Under the pieces are notes generated by a model. That model had not been told where the DNA came from and did no database searches. It worked only from the letters and a program-made list of their open reading frames with translations. Made by a program: the position numbers and the translations under genes. From assembly GCA_963780865.1 (NCBI GenBank), contig CAWADT010000013.1, forward strand, positions 1 to 64,000: a stretch of DNA of 64,000 bases. Reading direction: 5' to 3'. This stretch comes from FEN-1073 sp963780865. GTDB taxonomy: Bacteria; Chloroflexota; Anaerolineae; Anaerolineales; RBG-16-64-43. This document shows, one piece after another, positions 27,302 through 35,028 of the stretch (its first letter is position 1; each line of letters starts with the position of its first letter).

Positions 27302-27482
27302 TGTCATTCCGAGGGGTCTTCAGATCCCGAGGAATCGGTAATGCGATAAAGACGGCGCAGACTCTTTGTGATTAGTCTGCGATTCCTCGCCCTCGAAAAC
27401 CACCGAGGTCTCGGAATGACATATTTAGTTTGAGGCCGCGATTCTTCGCCCTCGAAAACCACCGAGGCCTCGGAATGACATC
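27302..27482. repeat. Dispersed palindromic repeats, family B
   Basis: The block opens with TGTCATTCCGAG and closes with CTCGGAATGACA, so its ends are inverted. It contains two near-identical 44-base units at 27379-27422 and 27438-27481, sharing CCCTCGAAAACCACCGAGG. Related sequence recurs at 30112-30456. It fills most of the spacer 27184-27640, which holds no gene. Confidence 0.7.
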
Positions 27483-27641
27483 TAGTGTGTGAGGCCATGA
27501 TTTCACGCCCATAAAAGTATTGCTCCCCTGCTTCTCCCGCTTCCCGAGGGCCGGCAGAAAAACATCCGATTTGTGGATAAGGAGGAATTTTCACGACTGA
27601 CCGCACCGGCGGGATTCGGCCGGTATGGGTAAATCTCGGGC

Positions 27642-27670
27642 TTGACCGATCTTGAAGGCTATGCTAACAT
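27642..27670 (+). promoter_or_regulatory. pheA leader promoter TTGACC-17-TAACAT
   Basis: TTGACC at 27642-27647 and TAACAT at 27665-27670 are exactly 17 bases apart. Transcription would start near 27677, three or four bases before the leader-peptide ATG at 27681, so the leader peptide is probably read from an almost leaderless mRNA end. Confidence 0.65.
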
Positions 27671-27680
27671 CCCGGTCAGG

Positions 27681-27752
27681 ATGAAAAATTTTGGATTCTT
27701 CTTTTACGCGTATTTTTACGGCGCCCCACAGGCAGCCGTCGCTTCGCGTTAA
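27681..27752 (+). CDS. Phe/Tyr-rich leader peptide of pheA attenuator
   Basis: A 23-codon frame begins MKNFGFFFYAYFYG, with five Phe and three Tyr codons among residues 4-13, and ends at TAA 27750-27752. It lies between a good promoter and a rho-independent terminator that precedes pheA. This is the arrangement of amino-acid biosynthetic attenuators: shortage of charged tRNA-Phe or tRNA-Tyr would stall the ribosome on codons 4-13. The product itself has no expected function. It is too short for usual gene prediction. Confidence 0.75.
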   Translation: MKNFGFFFYAYFYGAPQAAVASR

Positions 27753-27793
27753 GAAGGGTCAGCAAGTTCTCAAGCAGGAACCCACCGCGAGGC
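27741..27793 (+). promoter_or_regulatory. Antiterminator pairing of pheA attenuator
   Basis: GCTTCGCG at 27741-27748, inside the last codons of the leader peptide, can pair with CGCGAGGC at 27786-27793 (eight pairs, one G-U). The second strand is the 5' arm of the terminator, so the two structures exclude each other. A ribosome at the stop codon would cover the first strand and allow termination; a ribosome stalled on the Phe/Tyr codons would free it. Confidence 0.6.
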
Positions 27794-27817
27794 CAAACGG
27801 CCCCGCGGTTTTTTTTT
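27784..27817 (+). terminator. Attenuator terminator upstream of pheA
   Basis: ACCGCG-A-GGCC (27784-27794) pairs with GGCC-C-CGCGGT (27799-27809) around an AAAC loop, with nine T residues at 27809-27817. It stands 32 bases before the pheA start, after the leader peptide, and has no upstream full-length gene to terminate. Confidence 0.8.
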
Positions 27818-27849
27818 ATTCGCAGCCAGCAGGAATCAAAGGAGGGAAT

Positions 27850-29085
27850 ATGCCCGTTCGAGGGATTCGAGGAGCTACGACGACACCCGGCATTTCGGCC
27901 GAGGATGTGCTTTCGCGGACCCGGGAACTGCTTCTAGAGATTCAAAAACGAAACGGGTTTGAGCCGCCCGATCTGGCAGCGATTGTATTCACTACCACCA
28001 CTGATCTGGTCGCGGCTTATCCGGCGACGGCTGCCCGGGAGTTGGGATGGCGCGACCTGGCGACGATCTGCTCGCATGAAATCGAAGTCCCCGGCGGCCT
28101 GCCGCGTTGCGTCCGGGTGCTGATCTTCTGGAATACCGATCGCCCGGCCTCGGAAATCCGGCATGTGTACCTGCACGAGGCGGAATCGCTCCGCCCGGAC
28201 CGGTTGGAAAAGCAGGCGGCGGATCCGCGCCCGGCTCGGACCTATTCACTGCCCGGCTCGATCGCCTTTCAGGGCGAACACGGCGCATTTTCCGAGGAAG
28301 CGCTGTTGATGGGGTTGAGCGGCGAGATCGATAGGATTCCCTGCCGAACCTTCGCGGAAATTTTCCTGGCGGTGAACTCCGGGCGGACGGAAGCCGGATT
28401 GCTTCCGGTGGAGAACTCCACCACCGGATCGATCCACACCTCCTACGACCTGCTCCTGGAAAATGAACTGAACATCATCGGCGAGCTCATCCTCCCGGTG
28501 CGTCACTGCGCGATGCTGCCTCCGGGTGTGGAAGTTGAGACGGTGCGGCAAGTGATCAGCCATCCCCAGGCGCTGGAGCAGTGCTCGCACTGGATCGCGT
28601 CTCAGAATTGGGAGCCGGTGCCGGTGTACGACACCGCCGGCGCGGCCAGACTCCTGGCGCAGGAGAAGCGTCCGGACCGGGCGGCGATCGGGAGCGAAAC
28701 GGCCGCCCGGCTGTACGGGCTGAACATCATCGCCCGGTCCATTCAAGACGTGCAGGCGAACTACACCCGGTTCCTGCTGCTTTCCAAAGAGAGCACGCCG
28801 ATTGACAAACCGGCCAAGTCGTCGCTCATTTTCGCCACGCGGCACAAGCCCGGCGCTTTGCATTCCTGCCTGGACGAGTTGGCCAAACGCGGGATCAACC
28901 TGACCAAAATCGAATCCCGCCCGGATCGCAAGAAGCCGTGGCATTATTTGTTCTATCTTGATTTCGAGGGGGACGCGGCCGATCCGAAGGTTGTCGAAGC
29001 GCTTAAGGCGATGGGCGCCCACACGGATTTTCTGCGCCGGTTGGGTTCCTATCCGACCCGAACGTTGGGAGAAAAGGCGGAATAG
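27850..29085 (+). CDS. pheA: AroH-type chorismate mutase fused to prephenate dehydratase
   Basis: The 411-residue bifunctional enzyme would convert chorismate to prephenate and on to phenylpyruvate. Residues 1-115 match Bacillus-type AroH: start RGIRGATTT, CSHEIEV with the active Cys and Glu, CVRVLIF with the active Arg, and RHVYL with the Tyr. Residues about 135-310 are prephenate dehydratase (IAFQGEHGAFSEEA; PVENSTTGSIHTSYD; ANYTRFLLL). Residues about 325-400 are an ACT domain with ESRPDRKKPWHY that binds phenylalanine. AroQ-type mutase is the usual fusion partner, so this pairing is notable. The ATG follows GGAGGG; the gene is under the attenuator described here and is followed 2 bases later by aroF. 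Confidence 0.92.
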   Translation: MPVRGIRGATTTPGISAEDVLSRTRELLLEIQKRNGFEPPDLAAIVFTTTTDLVAAYPATAARELGWRDLATICSHEIEVPGGLPRCVRVLIFWNTDRPASEIRHVYLHEAESLRPDRLEKQAADPRPARTYSLPGSIAFQGEHGAFSEEALLMGLSGEIDRIPCRTFAEIFLAVNSGRTEAGLLPVENSTTGSIHTSYDLLLENELNIIGELILPVRHCAMLPPGVEVETVRQVISHPQALEQCSHWIASQNWEPVPVYDTAGAARLLAQEKRPDRAAIGSETAARLYGLNIIARSIQDVQANYTRFLLLSKESTPIDKPAKSSLIFATRHKPGALHSCLDELAKRGINLTKIESRPDRKKPWHYLFYLDFEGDAADPKVVEALKAMGAHTDFLRRLGSYPTRTLGEKAE

Positions 29086-29087
29086 CC

Positions 29088-30098
29088 ATGGTCATTGTCA
29101 TGCAGGATCACGCCAAGCAAGAGGATATTGAAGAAGCGATCCATCAGGTGAAAGCCATGGGATACGGGGTGAATCTCTCCCAGGGCGATGAACGGACCGT
29201 CATCGGAATCCTCGGCGACGAACGCGCGCTGGATTGGGGGCATTTGGAACTCCTGCCGGGCGTGGAACAAGTCGTCCGCATTCTTAAGCCGTATAAGCTG
29301 GCTTCGCGCGAATCGCGTCCGGAAAGGACCATCGTCCGGATCGGCTCGGTCGCGATCGGCGGAAACGAGATCGTTCTAATCGCCGGTCCGTGCGCCGTCG
29401 AAAGCCGGGAGCAGATCATCGAAACGGCCAAAGCTGTGAAGAAAGCGGGGGCGCACATGTTGCGGGGCGGGGCGTTCAAACCGAGATCCTCGCCTTACGC
29501 TTTCCAGGGAATGGCCGAAGAAGGCTTGAAGCTGCTGGCCGAGGCGCGCGAGGCGACCGGACTGCCGGTAGTCACCGAGGTCATGGCTCCCGATCAGCTG
29601 GAGATGGTCATCCAATATTCCGACATGCTCCAGATCGGGGCGCGCAACATGCAGAATTTTCCGCTGCTGCAGGCGGCGGGGAAAAGCGGGCATCCGGTCC
29701 TCCTTAAACGGGGCAACAGCGCAACCGTCGAGGAATGGCTGATGGCGGCCGAGTACCTGCTCTCCAACGGGAATACCCGGGTCGTACTGTGCGAACGCGG
29801 GATCCGCACATTCGAGACCGCAACGCGCAACACCACCGATATTAACGCGATTCCGGTCGTCAAGCATCTTTCGCATCTTCCGGTTCTGGTGGATCCGAGC
29901 CATTCCACCGGGCGGGGCGAATATATAGAATCGATTTCGCGGGCGGCGATCGCGGCCGGCGCCGATGGGCTGATCGTGGAAGTGCATCCACATCCGGAAT
30001 CGGCGCTATCCGACGGGCCGCAGAGTCTCACGCCAGAAGCGTTCAGCGAAGTGGTGAGCCAGGTGAAACAAATTGCCGCCGCGGTCGGCCGGAACTGA
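29088..30098 (+). CDS. aroF: 3-deoxy-7-phosphoheptulonate synthase (DAHP synthase)
   Basis: The 336-residue enzyme makes DAHP from PEP and erythrose 4-phosphate, first step of the shikimate pathway. It is the type I-beta form: an N-terminal ferredoxin-like domain (residues 1-70) followed by a KDO8P-synthase-like barrel with LIAGPCAVES, MLRGGAFKPRSSPY, IGARNMQNF, LLKRG and DPSHSTGR. The N-terminal domain of this form often binds a feedback amino acid. It begins 2 bases after pheA, so the leader-peptide attenuator should control it too. Confidence 0.94.
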   Translation: MVIVMQDHAKQEDIEEAIHQVKAMGYGVNLSQGDERTVIGILGDERALDWGHLELLPGVEQVVRILKPYKLASRESRPERTIVRIGSVAIGGNEIVLIAGPCAVESREQIIETAKAVKKAGAHMLRGGAFKPRSSPYAFQGMAEEGLKLLAEAREATGLPVVTEVMAPDQLEMVIQYSDMLQIGARNMQNFPLLQAAGKSGHPVLLKRGNSATVEEWLMAAEYLLSNGNTRVVLCERGIRTFETATRNTTDINAIPVVKHLSHLPVLVDPSHSTGRGEYIESISRAAIAAGADGLIVEVHPHPESALSDGPQSLTPEAFSEVVSQVKQIAAAVGRN

Positions 30099-30111
30099 TT
30101 TAATCTGCATA

Positions 30112-30456
30112 TGTCATTCCGAAACCTTGGTGGTTTTCGAGGGCGCCTGTCCCGAGCGCCTGCCCTCGCGGAGCGAGGGAAGCGAGGGAAGGAATTGCGG
30201 ATTCAGTTCTGTGTGTGACGTTCCTTTATTGCGTCACCGATTCCTCCCTCGCTTCGCGAGGGCAAGCGGGACCTGAAAACCCCTCGGAATGACATCCTGA
30301 GGTTGCGATTCTGTCTGTAGGTGTGATTCCGCCTGCCCTCGCGGAGCGGGGGAACCCCGCGACCTTCGGGGTGAGGAATCGCGGATTTGTCAGGAGTGTA
30401 TTTCTCCTTTATCGCATCACCAATTCCTCGGGGCAAATATGCCCCTCGGAATGACA
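30112..30456. repeat. Dispersed palindromic repeats, family B, two units
   Basis: A first unit runs from TGTCATTCCGA (30112) to TCGGAATGACA (about 30295); a second runs on to TCGGAATGACAC at about 30456. Inside are smaller inverted pieces such as CCTCGCGGAGCGAGG and CCTCGCTTCGCGAGG. They match the family at 27302-27482, so the pheA-aroF pair is bracketed by the same repeats. The spacer 30099-30544 holds no gene. Confidence 0.7.
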
Positions 30457-30544
30457 CATTACGGTCGGATGGCGTAGAATCGACCCGTTGATTGCAGGTC
30501 GGATTTCAAACCAGGGAAAATATTCATTCGGTGGAAAGGGAATC

Positions 30545-31441
30545 ATGCCGCAGGAAAACGAGCCTTCCTTTGCACTTGACCTTGCCGTCGTCGGGGTCGT
30601 GGGATTAGGCCTAATGGGCGGGTCATTGGCGCTCGCATTGGCCGGAAAATGCCGCCGGAGAATTGGACTGGATTCCGATCCGGAGGCGGAGAAAGCCGCG
30701 CTCGAGAAACACGCCGTTGATGAAGTGGCGCGGAACCTTCATTTTCTAATCGAAAAGTCCGATTTAATCGTCCTCGCCGCGCCGGTAAGGACGATTTTGG
30801 CTATATTAAAGGAACTGGCGGAAATTCACCCAATTGATAGCCGACTGCGCGTAGTCATCGATATTGGGTCAACAAAGACCGATATTGTGCATGCGATGGA
30901 AGGGTTGGTGCCGCCATATACGGCAATCGGAGGGCACCCGATCTGCGGTCGGGAGATGCAGGGAATCGGCTTCGCCGATCCGTTGTTATATAGAAACGCA
31001 CCGTTTGTTTTAACGCCCGTTCCGAACGGTTCACCGAAGGCGCTCGCGGCCGGCCGCAGCCTGGCGGCGGCATTGGGTGCGCGCCCGGTGGAACTCGCCG
31101 CGGCCGAACACGACAACCTCGTCGCCAGCACCAGCCACCTCCCGCATTTGGTGGCGGTGGCACTGGCGCAAACCGCCTGCCGGCTGCCGTCGGCCGCCGC
31201 GCTGGTGGGGCCGGGTTTCCGCGATACAACGCGCCTGGCGGCCTCGAATTTGGAAATGATGACCGATATCTTGCTCACCAACCGCAGCCACGTTCTGGAG
31301 GCGCTCGAGGAATATATCGCCCGGTTGGAGGCGCTCGCGCAACAAATTCGCGAAGGCGACGAAGCGCGTTTAAAAGTCCTGCTCGCCGAAGGCCGCCGGG
31401 CAAGGCAGGAATTGCTCGAACCGTCCGAAGGTGAAAAGTGA
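30545..31441 (+). CDS. tyrA: Prephenate dehydrogenase
   Basis: The 298-residue NAD(P)-dependent enzyme converts prephenate to 4-hydroxyphenylpyruvate for tyrosine. Evidence is the Rossmann motif VVGLGLMGGSLALAL, DIGSTKTDIV, IGGHPICGREMQG and HDNLVASTSHLPHLVA, all typical of TyrA. No ACT or mutase domain is fused. The ATG at 30545 follows AAAGGG; a TTG at 30488 would add 19 unlikely residues. TAGAAT at 30475-30480 may be its -10. It opens the tight tyrA-aroA-aroE-aroC unit. Confidence 0.93.
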   Translation: MPQENEPSFALDLAVVGVVGLGLMGGSLALALAGKCRRRIGLDSDPEAEKAALEKHAVDEVARNLHFLIEKSDLIVLAAPVRTILAILKELAEIHPIDSRLRVVIDIGSTKTDIVHAMEGLVPPYTAIGGHPICGREMQGIGFADPLLYRNAPFVLTPVPNGSPKALAAGRSLAAALGARPVELAAAEHDNLVASTSHLPHLVAVALAQTACRLPSAAALVGPGFRDTTRLAASNLEMMTDILLTNRSHVLEALEEYIARLEALAQQIREGDEARLKVLLAEGRRARQELLEPSEGEK

Positions 31442-32757
31442 AACTTGTTTCCCCAACCGCTTCCGGCTTGCACGGGTCCGTCCGGCTTCCGGGGGATAAA
31501 TCCATATCCCATCGCGCGGCGGTTCTGGCCGCGGCGGCGATGGGCCTCAGCCGCATCGACGGATTTCTGCGCGCCGGCGTCACGCAGGCGATGCTGGATT
31601 CTCTGGCTTCCGCCGGGGTGAAGTGGCGCTGGCAGGGTGAAACGCTCGAAATAGAAGGAAACGGCCAGCGCGGGTTTCAAGCCGGACCGCGGCCGCTGGA
31701 CTGCGGCAATTCGGCGACCACCTTCCGGTTGCTCAGCGGCTTATTGGCCGGAACTCCGGATTGGTGGTCGGGCCCAAGCAGCGGCGAATTCATCCTGGAC
31801 GGATCCGAACAATTGCGGCGGCGGCCCATGGGCCGCGTGATCGATCCGCTGCGAAGGATGGGCGCCGCGATCCGATCCGTGCAGCAGAAGGATTGCGCGC
31901 CTTTGGAGATCCGGCCGTCGGAGCTGACCGGGATCGATTACTCCATGCCGGTGGCCTCTGCCCAGGTGAAATCCGCGATCTTGATTGCGGGACTTTTCGC
32001 AACGGGTTCCACACTGGTGCAGGAACCATCTCCATCGCGCGATCACACCGAGCGGTTGCTGCGATCCCTGGGAGTCCGGCTGACGGAATCGCCCGGCCGC
32101 GTGCGCGTGTTTCCAATCGACCGGCCACTTCCGCCGCTGCAACTCCAGGTGGCCGGGGATTTTTCTTCGGCGGCGTTCCTTATCGTGGCGGCGTTGATCG
32201 TTCCCGGGTCGGAGATTATCTTGCATGAAGTCGGGTTGAACCCGCGGCGGACGGGAATGCTGGCCGTGTTGCAGCGGATGGGTGCGGACATTGTGGAGCT
32301 CGAGCACTCGGAAAAGTTTGGCGAGCCGCGGGGCGATCTGAGAGTGCGCGCCGGTCCGCTTTCCGCCACGATCGTGGAGGGCGCCGAGGTGGTCGATATG
32401 ATCGACGAGTTCCCGGTGTTGGCGGTGGCCGCCGCCCGGGCCGAAGGGATCACCGTCGTCCGGGGCGCCGTGGAGCTCAGGCATAAAGAATCCGACCGGA
32501 TCTCGATGCTGGCCGCCGAATTGCGCAAGGTCGGGGTTGGCGTGGAGGAGACTCCCGACGGGTTCTCCATCGCGGGGCCGGCGGAGATCGCCGGAGGAAA
32601 GGTGGATCCCCATGGAGACCACCGGCTGGCAATGGCCCTAGCCGTGGCCGGGCTGGTTTCGAAAACCCCCGTCGAGGTGGAGGGCGCCGAGTGTGTTTCG
32701 GAATCCTTCCCCAATTTTGCCGGGCTGATGAATTCTCTGGGAGCGCAAATAACATGA
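31438..32757 (+). CDS. aroA: EPSP synthase (3-phosphoshikimate 1-carboxyvinyltransferase)
   Basis: The 439-residue enzyme joins PEP to shikimate 3-phosphate. LPGDKSISHRAAVLAA, SAQVKSAIL, EVGLNPRRTG and KESDRI are conserved family motifs. The PEP-binding loop reads DCGNSATTFRLLSG: alanine stands where glyphosate-sensitive enzymes have glycine, as in class II enzymes such as CP4. The GTG start overlaps the tyrA stop (GTGA), and the stop overlaps the aroE start (ATGA), so translation is coupled across the three genes. Confidence 0.94.
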   Translation: MKLVSPTASGLHGSVRLPGDKSISHRAAVLAAAAMGLSRIDGFLRAGVTQAMLDSLASAGVKWRWQGETLEIEGNGQRGFQAGPRPLDCGNSATTFRLLSGLLAGTPDWWSGPSSGEFILDGSEQLRRRPMGRVIDPLRRMGAAIRSVQQKDCAPLEIRPSELTGIDYSMPVASAQVKSAILIAGLFATGSTLVQEPSPSRDHTERLLRSLGVRLTESPGRVRVFPIDRPLPPLQLQVAGDFSSAAFLIVAALIVPGSEIILHEVGLNPRRTGMLAVLQRMGADIVELEHSEKFGEPRGDLRVRAGPLSATIVEGAEVVDMIDEFPVLAVAAARAEGITVVRGAVELRHKESDRISMLAAELRKVGVGVEETPDGFSIAGPAEIAGGKVDPHGDHRLAMALAVAGLVSKTPVEVEGAECVSESFPNFAGLMNSLGAQIT

Positions 32758-33584
32758 AAGCGGTTCTGATCGGCTGGCCCATCGCCCACAGCATTTCCCC
32801 CGCGATCCACAACGCGGCTTTCCGGGCGCTGGGAATCCAGGGCGAATATTCGCTGCTTCCGGTCGAGCGGGAAGAAGATCTCCACGCCGTGTTGGCGCGT
32901 TTGAAATCCGACCCGGATTGGAAGGGCGCCAATGTGACCGTCCCGTACAAGGAGAAAGTTGTCGCCCATCTTCAGAAACTCAGCGGCGCCGCCGCGCGAT
33001 TGAAAGCCGTCAACACGATCACGCGGAAGGGAAAAGGGTTGATCGGACACAATACCGACCTGCCGGGATTCCTGGCCGATCTGGATCGCAACGGGTACGA
33101 TTTCCGCGGCAGGAAGGTTATCGTTATCGGTTCGGGCGGGGCGGCGCGGGCGGTCGTGTTGGGCCTGGTGGAAAGCCGGTGCCAAATCTCCCTAATCGCG
33201 GTCATCCGCGAACAGGCAGAAACTCTGGCGCGCGAACTTGGGGAGGGACGGGTGGAAGTAATTTCCTGGAGCGACCCGTCGCTGTCCGAACGGGTCCGGT
33301 CCGCGAGCCTGGTGGTGAATACTTCGCCGGTTGGAATGTGGCCGAGCGTCGATGCATCCCCCTGGCCGGAGAGCGTCCCGTTTCCGGAAAAGGCCGGCAT
33401 ATACGACGTTGTCTATAATCCGGCGGAGACCCGTTTCCTGCGGGAGGCAAGATCGCGCGGGTTGAAAGCCGCGGGCGGGCTGGGGATGCTGGTCGAGCAG
33501 GGCGCTCTGGCCTTTGAGCTTTGGACGGGCGCGCATGCGCCCCGCGACGCAATGTTGCAGGCAGCCTACGCGGCTCTGGCGTAG
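32754..33584 (+). CDS. aroE: Shikimate dehydrogenase
   Basis: The 276-residue NADPH enzyme reduces 3-dehydroshikimate. Substrate motifs are WPIAHSISPAIHN and NVTVPYKE with the catalytic lysine; the nucleotide site is VIGSGGAARAV; NTSPVGMWP is also typical. The ATG at 32754 overlaps the aroA stop and fits the normal N-terminus, which begins directly with the beta strand VLIGWPI. An upstream in-frame start would add 21 residues inside aroA. Confidence 0.94.
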   Translation: MKAVLIGWPIAHSISPAIHNAAFRALGIQGEYSLLPVEREEDLHAVLARLKSDPDWKGANVTVPYKEKVVAHLQKLSGAAARLKAVNTITRKGKGLIGHNTDLPGFLADLDRNGYDFRGRKVIVIGSGGAARAVVLGLVESRCQISLIAVIREQAETLARELGEGRVEVISWSDPSLSERVRSASLVVNTSPVGMWPSVDASPWPESVPFPEKAGIYDVVYNPAETRFLREARSRGLKAAGGLGMLVEQGALAFELWTGAHAPRDAMLQAAYAALA

Positions 33585-33606
33585 AGAGGGAGACGGCATG
33601 ATTTGA

Positions 33607-34782
33607 TTGACCACGGCAGGCGAATTGCACGGCCCGGCGTTGGTGGCCATCCTGGAGGGGATTCCCGCGGGGCTCGCGCTGCGGCCGGAGGATCTTCAGC
33701 CGGATTTGATCAGACGGCAAGGCGGATCCGCGGCTCAGGCCGCCTACCGCGGAGCGAGCCCGCGGATGAAGATTGAGCGCGACGAGGCTGCCCTGCTGGC
33801 CGGAGTGATGGCCGGGAAAACGACCGGGGCGCCGATCGCGCTCTCGATCGGAAACCTCGACTATGAGAAATGGAAGGGGCGGGCGGTGGAGGCGATGACC
33901 GTTCCCCGTCCGGGGCACGCCGACCTCGCGGCGGCGATTAAATACGGATACGACGATCTGCGTCCGGGTTTGGAGCGCGCCAGCGCGCGCGAGACCGCCG
34001 CACGGATGGCGGCCTGCTCCGTGTGCAGAAAATTCCTCGCCGTCCTGGGCATCCGCGTCGGGAGTTACGTCGTGCGGATCGGTCCGGCCGCGGCCGACCT
34101 GGCCGCGATGCCGATCGGGGATCGATTGGAGCGGTCGGAACAATCCGCATTACGCTGTCCGGATTCGGCGGCGGGCGACCGGATGCAGGCGGAGATCGAC
34201 CGCGCGATGAGAAGCGGCGATACGCTGGGGGGCGTGTTCGAGGTTGTCGCGCTGGGCGTGCCGCCGGGATTGGGCGGCTACGGCAATTGGGATAAACGGA
34301 TGAGCTCGCGTCTGGGCGCCGCCTTGTTTGGGATTCCGGCCATCAAAGGCGTGGAGATCGGGGACGGATTTGGGCTTGCGGCGCTTCCCGGGACGCAGGC
34401 TCAGGATCCCATCCGGCGCGAGGGCGATCGGATCGTGCGCGCTTCCAATCACGCCGGCGGAATGGAAGCCGGCATCACCAACGGCCAACCGGTCGTGGTT
34501 CGCGCGGCCATGAAGCCGATCGCAACCACGATCGCTTCGCAGGAATCCGTCGACCTCGCCGGCGGCGGGAAGGCGGAGACCCACTATGAGCGTTCGGACT
34601 ACTGCGCGGTGCCGCGCGCAGCGGTGGTGGGCGAGGGGATGGTCTGCCTGGTGATAGCGGATGCGGTGATGGAAAAATGCGGCGGAGATTCCATGGACGA
34701 AGTCCGCGATCGTTTTGACCGGCTGCCGCGCGGATCGCTTAAGGACTTTCATCTTTCCACCGATCCGAAAAATTTCTGGTAA
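33607..34782 (+). CDS. aroC: Chorismate synthase with in-frame UGA at codon 3
   Basis: The 391 residues from TTG 33607 cover nearly all of chorismate synthase, the FMN enzyme that finishes chorismate. Typical parts are RPGHADLAAAIKYG, RASARETAARMA, SLGG-like DTLGGVFEVVA and PAIKGVEIGDGF. A well-placed ATG at 33598 (after GAGGGAG) is in the same frame but reads ATG ATT TGA TTG: codon 3 is TGA where families have Arg (CGA). The TAGESHG motif reads TAGELHG (TTG for TCG). The substrate loop after RRQGG shows neither GYGRG nor another known form. Expression would need the TTG at 33607, and the enzyme may be impaired. Confidence 0.85.
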   Translation: MTTAGELHGPALVAILEGIPAGLALRPEDLQPDLIRRQGGSAAQAAYRGASPRMKIERDEAALLAGVMAGKTTGAPIALSIGNLDYEKWKGRAVEAMTVPRPGHADLAAAIKYGYDDLRPGLERASARETAARMAACSVCRKFLAVLGIRVGSYVVRIGPAAADLAAMPIGDRLERSEQSALRCPDSAAGDRMQAEIDRAMRSGDTLGGVFEVVALGVPPGLGGYGNWDKRMSSRLGAALFGIPAIKGVEIGDGFGLAALPGTQAQDPIRREGDRIVRASNHAGGMEAGITNGQPVVVRAAMKPIATTIASQESVDLAGGGKAETHYERSDYCAVPRAAVVGEGMVCLVIADAVMEKCGGDSMDEVRDRFDRLPRGSLKDFHLSTDPKNFW

Positions 34783-34814
34783 CGTGACCGGTGAGCGCTG
34801 TTGGTTTGCCCTTA

Positions 34815-34850
34815 ATCGTCCGGCGCTGTGTTAACCGGACGATGTTTTTA
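34815..34850 (+). terminator. Rho-independent terminator after aroC
   Basis: ATCGTCCGG (34815-34823) pairs with CCGGACGAT (34835-34843), followed by GTTTTTA. It ends the tyrA-aroA-aroE-aroC unit 33 bases after the aroC stop. A TACAAT at 34914-34919 downstream could be a -10 for the next unit. Confidence 0.75.
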
Positions 34851-35028
34851 TCCCGGAGTTTCAAGAAGGGCGGCGCCGGGCGATAACCAAACCCACCGCG
34901 GTTGCTTTTTGCGATACAATCCGCGCCGGGTTCCGCGAATTGTCTTTCCGACTCATCCGGCGCCATCGATCAGGCGCAAGGCTGTCCGGGAAGCGAAAAA
35001 TGAGGGAGTTCATCACCGAGGTCGGAGA

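Noticed and set aside
27302..27482. CRISPR array
   Set aside because: Only two near-identical units with palindromic ends and a short gap are present, and there are no cas genes.
27741..27817. T-box riboswitch upstream of pheA
   Set aside because: The terminator arms ACCGCG/CGCGGT resemble T-box terminators, but the T-box core (AGGGTGGNACCGCG) and the stem I specifier region are not present, whereas the leader peptide and its alternative pairing are.
33598..33606. Selenocysteine or other recoding of the aroC UGA
   Set aside because: Codon 3 of chorismate synthase is not catalytic, TGA serves as a normal stop elsewhere here (aroA, tyrA), and no downstream recoding structure is evident.
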